64,000 bases of DNA from Pyrococcus yayanosii CH1. Its GTDB lineage: Archaea; Methanobacteriota_B; Thermococci; Thermococcales; Thermococcaceae. A program made the position numbers and the translations under genes. This document shows positions 61,260 to 64,000 of the stretch, piece by piece. The notes beneath the pieces are model-generated. The model had not been told where the DNA came from. It did no database searches and saw only the letters and a program-made list of their open reading frames with translations. The stretch covers positions 992,001-1,056,000 of the forward strand of contig NC_015680.1 in assembly GCF_000215995.1 (NCBI RefSeq), written 5' to 3'. Position 1 is the first letter of the stretch. The number at the start of each line of letters is the position of its first letter.

Positions 61260-61490
61260 GTGCCGCGCGGTATGGGAAGGGGATATGATAGGAGCTTCGG
61301 CAGGAGGTACTATGGTTATCCAGTTCCATTTGGAGGATTCTACAACCTACTCGACCTGCTCCTGCTCATCGGAATACTCTACACCCTTGTGAAGATCTTC
61401 TTCGTCGCAGCCCCCTACGCTCTGGCATTGGCCCTGCTCCTGACCATAAGGAGCTTCCTTCGATCACGTTGGACTTTCTGGTCATTATGA
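61260..61490 (+). CDS. Small membrane protein downstream of NifX-like gene
   Basis: A 76-residue protein with a GTG start after GGAGGAG (61246-61252). A Gly/Arg/Tyr-rich N-terminus (MPRGMGRGYDRSFGRRYYGY) resembles the tail of the upstream NifX-like protein, and one long hydrophobic region follows (LLDLLLLIGILYTLVKIFFV and further). It may hold the NifX-like protein at the membrane. Family not recognised. Confidence 0.65.
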   Translation: MPRGMGRGYDRSFGRRYYGYPVPFGGFYNLLDLLLLIGILYTLVKIFFVAAPYALALALLLTIRSFLRSRWTFWSL

Positions 61491-61513
61491 GACGCTTTTT
61501 CTTCCTTCTCCGT

Positions 61514-62857
61514 TCACATCCCCCCGGTAACCGCAAGCTCAATAATTTTCCTTATCTCGACCAAGAACTCTACCGGAATGTCCTTAAGCATCGGCTCCAG
61601 AAAGCCCTTGACTATTAGCTGCGTCGCCTTTTCCTCGCTGAGCCCCCTCGACATGAGATAAAAGAGCTCCTCCTCCCTTATCCTTCCTATCGCCGCCTCG
61701 TGGCTAAGCTCTGCATCATCAACCCTGCTGACCAGGCCAGGATACGTCTCCATAACCGCTTTGTCGCTCATCAGAAGAGCATCACAGCTTATGTGCCCCT
61801 TCGTTCCGCGGGCCTCTGCCACTATCTTACCCCTCGTTATGACCTTTGACTCGTCCATTATCACAGCCTTGCTGGCGTTTATTCCCCTCGCCCCCCTGCC
61901 CTTGAGAGACATCTCACCGCCCAGGTCCACGTACCAGTCTTTCTGGCCGAGGATTATGCCGTTCAGCTCAACGTAGCCGTTCTCGGCAACCCAGTACTTG
62001 GGATTAGCCACGTTGCTCTTCCCACTGCCGAGAGAAACGGTGGTGTTTATGAACCGGGCCTCTTCTCCCACCATGGCTCTCGTCATGGGCCTCGTATGGA
62101 CGTACTCAGGCCAGTTCTGGAGGACTGTCAGCTGAACCTTAGCCCCCTTATGGAGATACGCCTCCGTCATGTCTAGGTGGAGAGAGTGACGGACGAGGAT
62201 AGGGGCCGTGCACCCTTCTATCAGGTGAACCTGGCTGTTGGGTCCAGCGATTATGATGATGTGAGGCGCCTGGGCGAGGGAGCTCTCTTGGATTAGGAAG
62301 AAGAGATGAAGAGGGAATGGAACCTTCAGCCCTTCCTTAACGTATAGGAATATGCCCCCGTTCCACACGGCCGTGTGATAGGCAGTCAGCTTGCTCTCTC
62401 CGGCGTTGAACAGCCTTAGAAAGTGCTCCTTGATGACCTCCGGATACTTCTTCAAGGCTTCCTCCATCGGAAGAACTATTAGGCCTCTCTTTGCCCACTC
62501 CCGGATGAACTGATTGTATATGACACCTGTATCCGTCTGAACGGCGAGGCCAGCTATGTACTTCTGCTCAACCTCGCTTATGCCAAGCCTGTCGAGAAGG
62601 GCTCTCATCTCCGGTGGGAGGTCATCAAGACTCTCTATGTGTTCAGGGAGGCCCTCCACTTCCGGCTTCGCTATGAACTGGAGCAACTGCTCTTCATCAA
62701 TGACGGGATCATTAAGGGGAGCCTTCTCAAAAGCCTCAAGTCCCTTGTACCTTATGCGCGTCATCCACTCAGGTTCCTTATTTCTCCTCGCCAGCTCCTC
62801 TATCTGGTCCTCTATAACGGAACGAACGTCCTTAGAGGTGAGCGTTTCCACCATCAT
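61514..62857 (-). CDS. sufB: Fe-S cluster assembly scaffold SufB
   Basis: A 447-residue SufB/SufD-family protein. The beta-helix core includes IEGCTAPILVRHSLHLDMTE, RGKIVAEARGTKGHISCDAL and ISCDALLMSDKAVMETYPGL, and the C-terminal VDDAELSHEAAIGRI carries the conserved Glu and His of SufB. With SufC it forms the minimal archaeal Suf system. The start overlaps the sufC stop (ATGA); a second ATG at 62854 is also possible. Confidence 0.94.
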   Translation of the reverse strand: MMVETLTSKDVRSVIEDQIEELARRNKEPEWMTRIRYKGLEAFEKAPLNDPVIDEEQLLQFIAKPEVEGLPEHIESLDDLPPEMRALLDRLGISEVEQKYIAGLAVQTDTGVIYNQFIREWAKRGLIVLPMEEALKKYPEVIKEHFLRLFNAGESKLTAYHTAVWNGGIFLYVKEGLKVPFPLHLFFLIQESSLAQAPHIIIIAGPNSQVHLIEGCTAPILVRHSLHLDMTEAYLHKGAKVQLTVLQNWPEYVHTRPMTRAMVGEEARFINTTVSLGSGKSNVANPKYWVAENGYVELNGIILGQKDWYVDLGGEMSLKGRGARGINASKAVIMDESKVITRGKIVAEARGTKGHISCDALLMSDKAVMETYPGLVSRVDDAELSHEAAIGRIREEELFYLMSRGLSEEKATQLIVKGFLEPMLKDIPVEFLVEIRKIIELAVTGGM

Positions 62858-63591
62858 TCCACCTCCGAGAATACAGCCTTGAAACCTTCCCTCTCTATGA
62901 CCTCGATGAGCTCCTTCGAGCCCGTCCTGACTATCCTTCCATCCTTCATCACGTGAACTTTCAGGTAGTCCGTGTCGATGTGAGCGAGTATCCTCCCATA
63001 GTGGGTTATCAAGATTATGGCCGTCCCCTTCTTGTGAAGCTCCTCTATCTTCCTGCTTATAACGCTGAGCGAATCTACGTCAACACCGCTATCCGGTTCG
63101 TCCAGGATTAGGAGCTTAGGTTCCACAAGAAGGGCCTGAAGGAGCTCGAGCCTCTTCTTCTCGCCACCTGAGAAGCCAACGTTAACGTAGCGCCTGAGAT
63201 CCTCCTCGGTGAACCAAAGCTCCCTTGCCCTTTCCTCTATCAACTCGTACGCCTCGGCGGGGTCAATCCCTTTGAGCTCGGTGAGAACCTGCTGGAGGAA
63301 ATCAATAATCCTAACTCCCTTAACCTCCGGGGGAACTTGAAAGGCCAAAAAAATCCCCCTCCTTGCCCTCTCGTCGGGACCAAGGGAAGTTATCTCCTCC
63401 CCATCGAAGAGAATCTTGCCTCTTACGACCTCGTATCGGGGATGGCCGGCTATGGTTAAGGCGAGTGTGGACTTTCCACTTCCATTCGGCCCCATAACCA
63501 CGTGAAGCTCTCCAGGATTTACCATGACGTTAACACCATGAAGAATCTCCTTCCCCTCAATCGCAACCCTAAGGTCCTCAATTTTTAACAT
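62854..63591 (-). CDS. sufC: Fe-S cluster assembly ATPase SufC
   Basis: A 245-residue ABC-type ATPase, MLKIEDLRVAIEGKEILHGV at the start, Walker A MGPNGSGKSTLALTIAG, the SufC-specific FLAFQVPPEVKGVRIIDFLQ, signature FSGGEKKRLELLQALL and Walker B LLILDEPDSGVDVDSL. It drives cluster assembly on SufB. TATA (CTTAAAAAATG, minus strand about 63624-63634) and the palindrome GTTACAGTAAC (63606-63616) lie upstream. Confidence 0.96.
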   Translation of the reverse strand: MLKIEDLRVAIEGKEILHGVNVMVNPGELHVVMGPNGSGKSTLALTIAGHPRYEVVRGKILFDGEEITSLGPDERARRGIFLAFQVPPEVKGVRIIDFLQQVLTELKGIDPAEAYELIEERARELWFTEEDLRRYVNVGFSGGEKKRLELLQALLVEPKLLILDEPDSGVDVDSLSVISRKIEELHKKGTAIILITHYGRILAHIDTDYLKVHVMKDGRIVRTGSKELIEVIEREGFKAVFSEVE

Positions 63592-63605
63592 CTCAGCACC
63601 CCCCG

Positions 63606-63616
63606 GTTACAGTAAC
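63606..63616. promoter_or_regulatory. Palindrome GTTACAGTAAC upstream of sufC
   Basis: A perfect 5+5 inverted repeat around one base, lying between the sufC TATA (about 63624-63634) and its start (63591), where a repressor would block transcription. It does not resemble the two other candidate boxes of the region. Confidence 0.4.
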
Positions 63617-63663
63617 ATCTACATTTTTTAAGCATTTTGGGACATTTTTGGGTATCGCATAGA

Positions 63664-63675
63664 GTGCATATGCAC
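63664..63675. promoter_or_regulatory. Palindrome GTGCATATGCAC in the sufC/NifX divergent region
   Basis: The perfect 12-bp palindrome lies immediately before GAAATTTTTAAA, whose TATA (63680-63687) drives the NifX-like gene at 63721. It is also about 35 bases upstream of the divergent sufC TATA, so it may affect both. Confidence 0.7.
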
Positions 63676-63720
63676 GAAATTTTTAAAGTTCGGCTCCCCT
63701 AATTCAGTGGGGTGGAGGAA

Positions 63721-64000
63721 ATGAGAATAGTGGTAACCACGATAAGGGGAGGACTCGACGACTTCGTCAACCAGGCATTCGGGAGGACGCCCACGTTCAC
63801 AATCGTAGATGTTGAGAATGGCGAAATAATGAACGCTCAAGTGGTCCCGAACCCGGCGGCGAACGCCTCAAGAGGTGCGGGCATTCAGGCGGCCCAGTTC
63901 TGCATCGAGCAAGGAGCCGACGTGGTGATAGCCGGGCGCTTCGGTCCAAACTCTTACCAGGTCCTTCAAGCCGCTGGTATAAGAATTGTCTCGGCCCCCT
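63721..64000 (+). CDS. NifX-like protein (partial, runs past the window end)
   Basis: The ATG at 63721 follows GGTGGAGG. The 93 codons visible read MRIVVTTIRGGLDDFVNQAF, then GRTPTFTIVDVENGEIMNAQ and further GAGIQAAQFCIEQGADVVIA and GPNSYQVLQAAGIRIVSAP, a NifX/NifB-C-type domain paralogous to the gene at 60701. A cysteine (FCIEQ) differs from the paralogue. The promoter carries the shared palindrome. The 3' end is missing. Confidence 0.87.
   Translation, partial: MRIVVTTIRGGLDDFVNQAFGRTPTFTIVDVENGEIMNAQVVPNPAANASRGAGIQAAQFCIEQGADVVIAGRFGPNSYQVLQAAGIRIVSAP

Noticed and set aside
63694-63712. CTCCCC...GGGG hairpin before the last NifX-like gene as a translation switch
   Set aside because: The TATA at 63680-63687 puts the transcript start at about 63710, so the 5' arm would not be in the RNA.

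Overview
The window is a gene-dense archaeal chromosome segment from the order Thermococcales, most likely a Pyrococcus or close relative with fairly high GC. The evidence is: GTG/TTG starts and GGTGAT-type ribosome binding sites, TATA-box promoters, an intein in an Lhr helicase, archaeal ribosomal proteins L40e and S17e, GatDE, a GltPh-like transporter, an alanine aminotransferase very close to the P. furiosus enzyme, and a membrane-bound hydrogenase (Mbh) operon facing a sulfane sulfur reductase (Mbs/Mbx) operon in the layout I recall for P. furiosus. I made no database comparison.

Layout. 1-6.5 kb: mbhE(partial)-N, the H2-evolving, ion-pumping membrane hydrogenase. 6.5-11.5 kb: a C/D box guide RNA, a PP-loop ATPase, a secreted Lon-like protease with a CGP-CTERM tail, a small membrane protein and CoaBC. 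11.5-21.1 kb: the 13-gene mbx operon on the minus strand, with a SurR-type box in its promoter region. 21.3-29.5 kb: a probable tetraether lipid synthase, gatD, a 33-codon ORF, gatE, two tandem C/D box RNAs, a glutamate/aspartate transporter and an SPL-like radical SAM protein. 29.5-37.4 kb: housekeeping and conserved archaeal genes, and tRNA-Lys. 37.4-42.2 kb: an AT-richer block with a phosphoesterase and an intein-containing Lhr helicase, ending at a solitary 5S rRNA gene. 42.5-51.9 kb: S17e, GcvH, NOG1, alanine aminotransferase, tRNA-Cys, tRNA-Ser, an amidohydrolase and malic enzyme. 52.1-64 kb: an accessory metal/iron-sulfur region with an FmdE-FecBCD-type transporter operon, two ferredoxin-containing MinD-type ATPases, a decayed ABC ATPase, an M23-like protein, a DUF364 protein, two NifX-like proteins and sufCB.

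How it fits together. Mbh and Mbs are alternative terminal reductases for ferredoxin (protons versus sulfane sulfur), both coupled to Mrp-type ion-translocating modules. Alanine aminotransferase and malic enzyme fit the alanine/pyruvate metabolism of peptide- and sugar-fermenting Thermococcales. The last 8 kb looks like an iron and Fe-S homeostasis neighbourhood. The perfect palindrome GTGCATATGCAC, or a 10/12 version of it, lies in three of its promoter regions: the MinD pair, the first NifX gene, and the shared sufCB/second NifX region. Two DtxR-like boxes (RTTAGGTTSSCYTAAC) occur next to the MinD promoter and the decayed transporter gene. This candidate regulon and the tandem C/D RNA locus are the least conventional features I can see.
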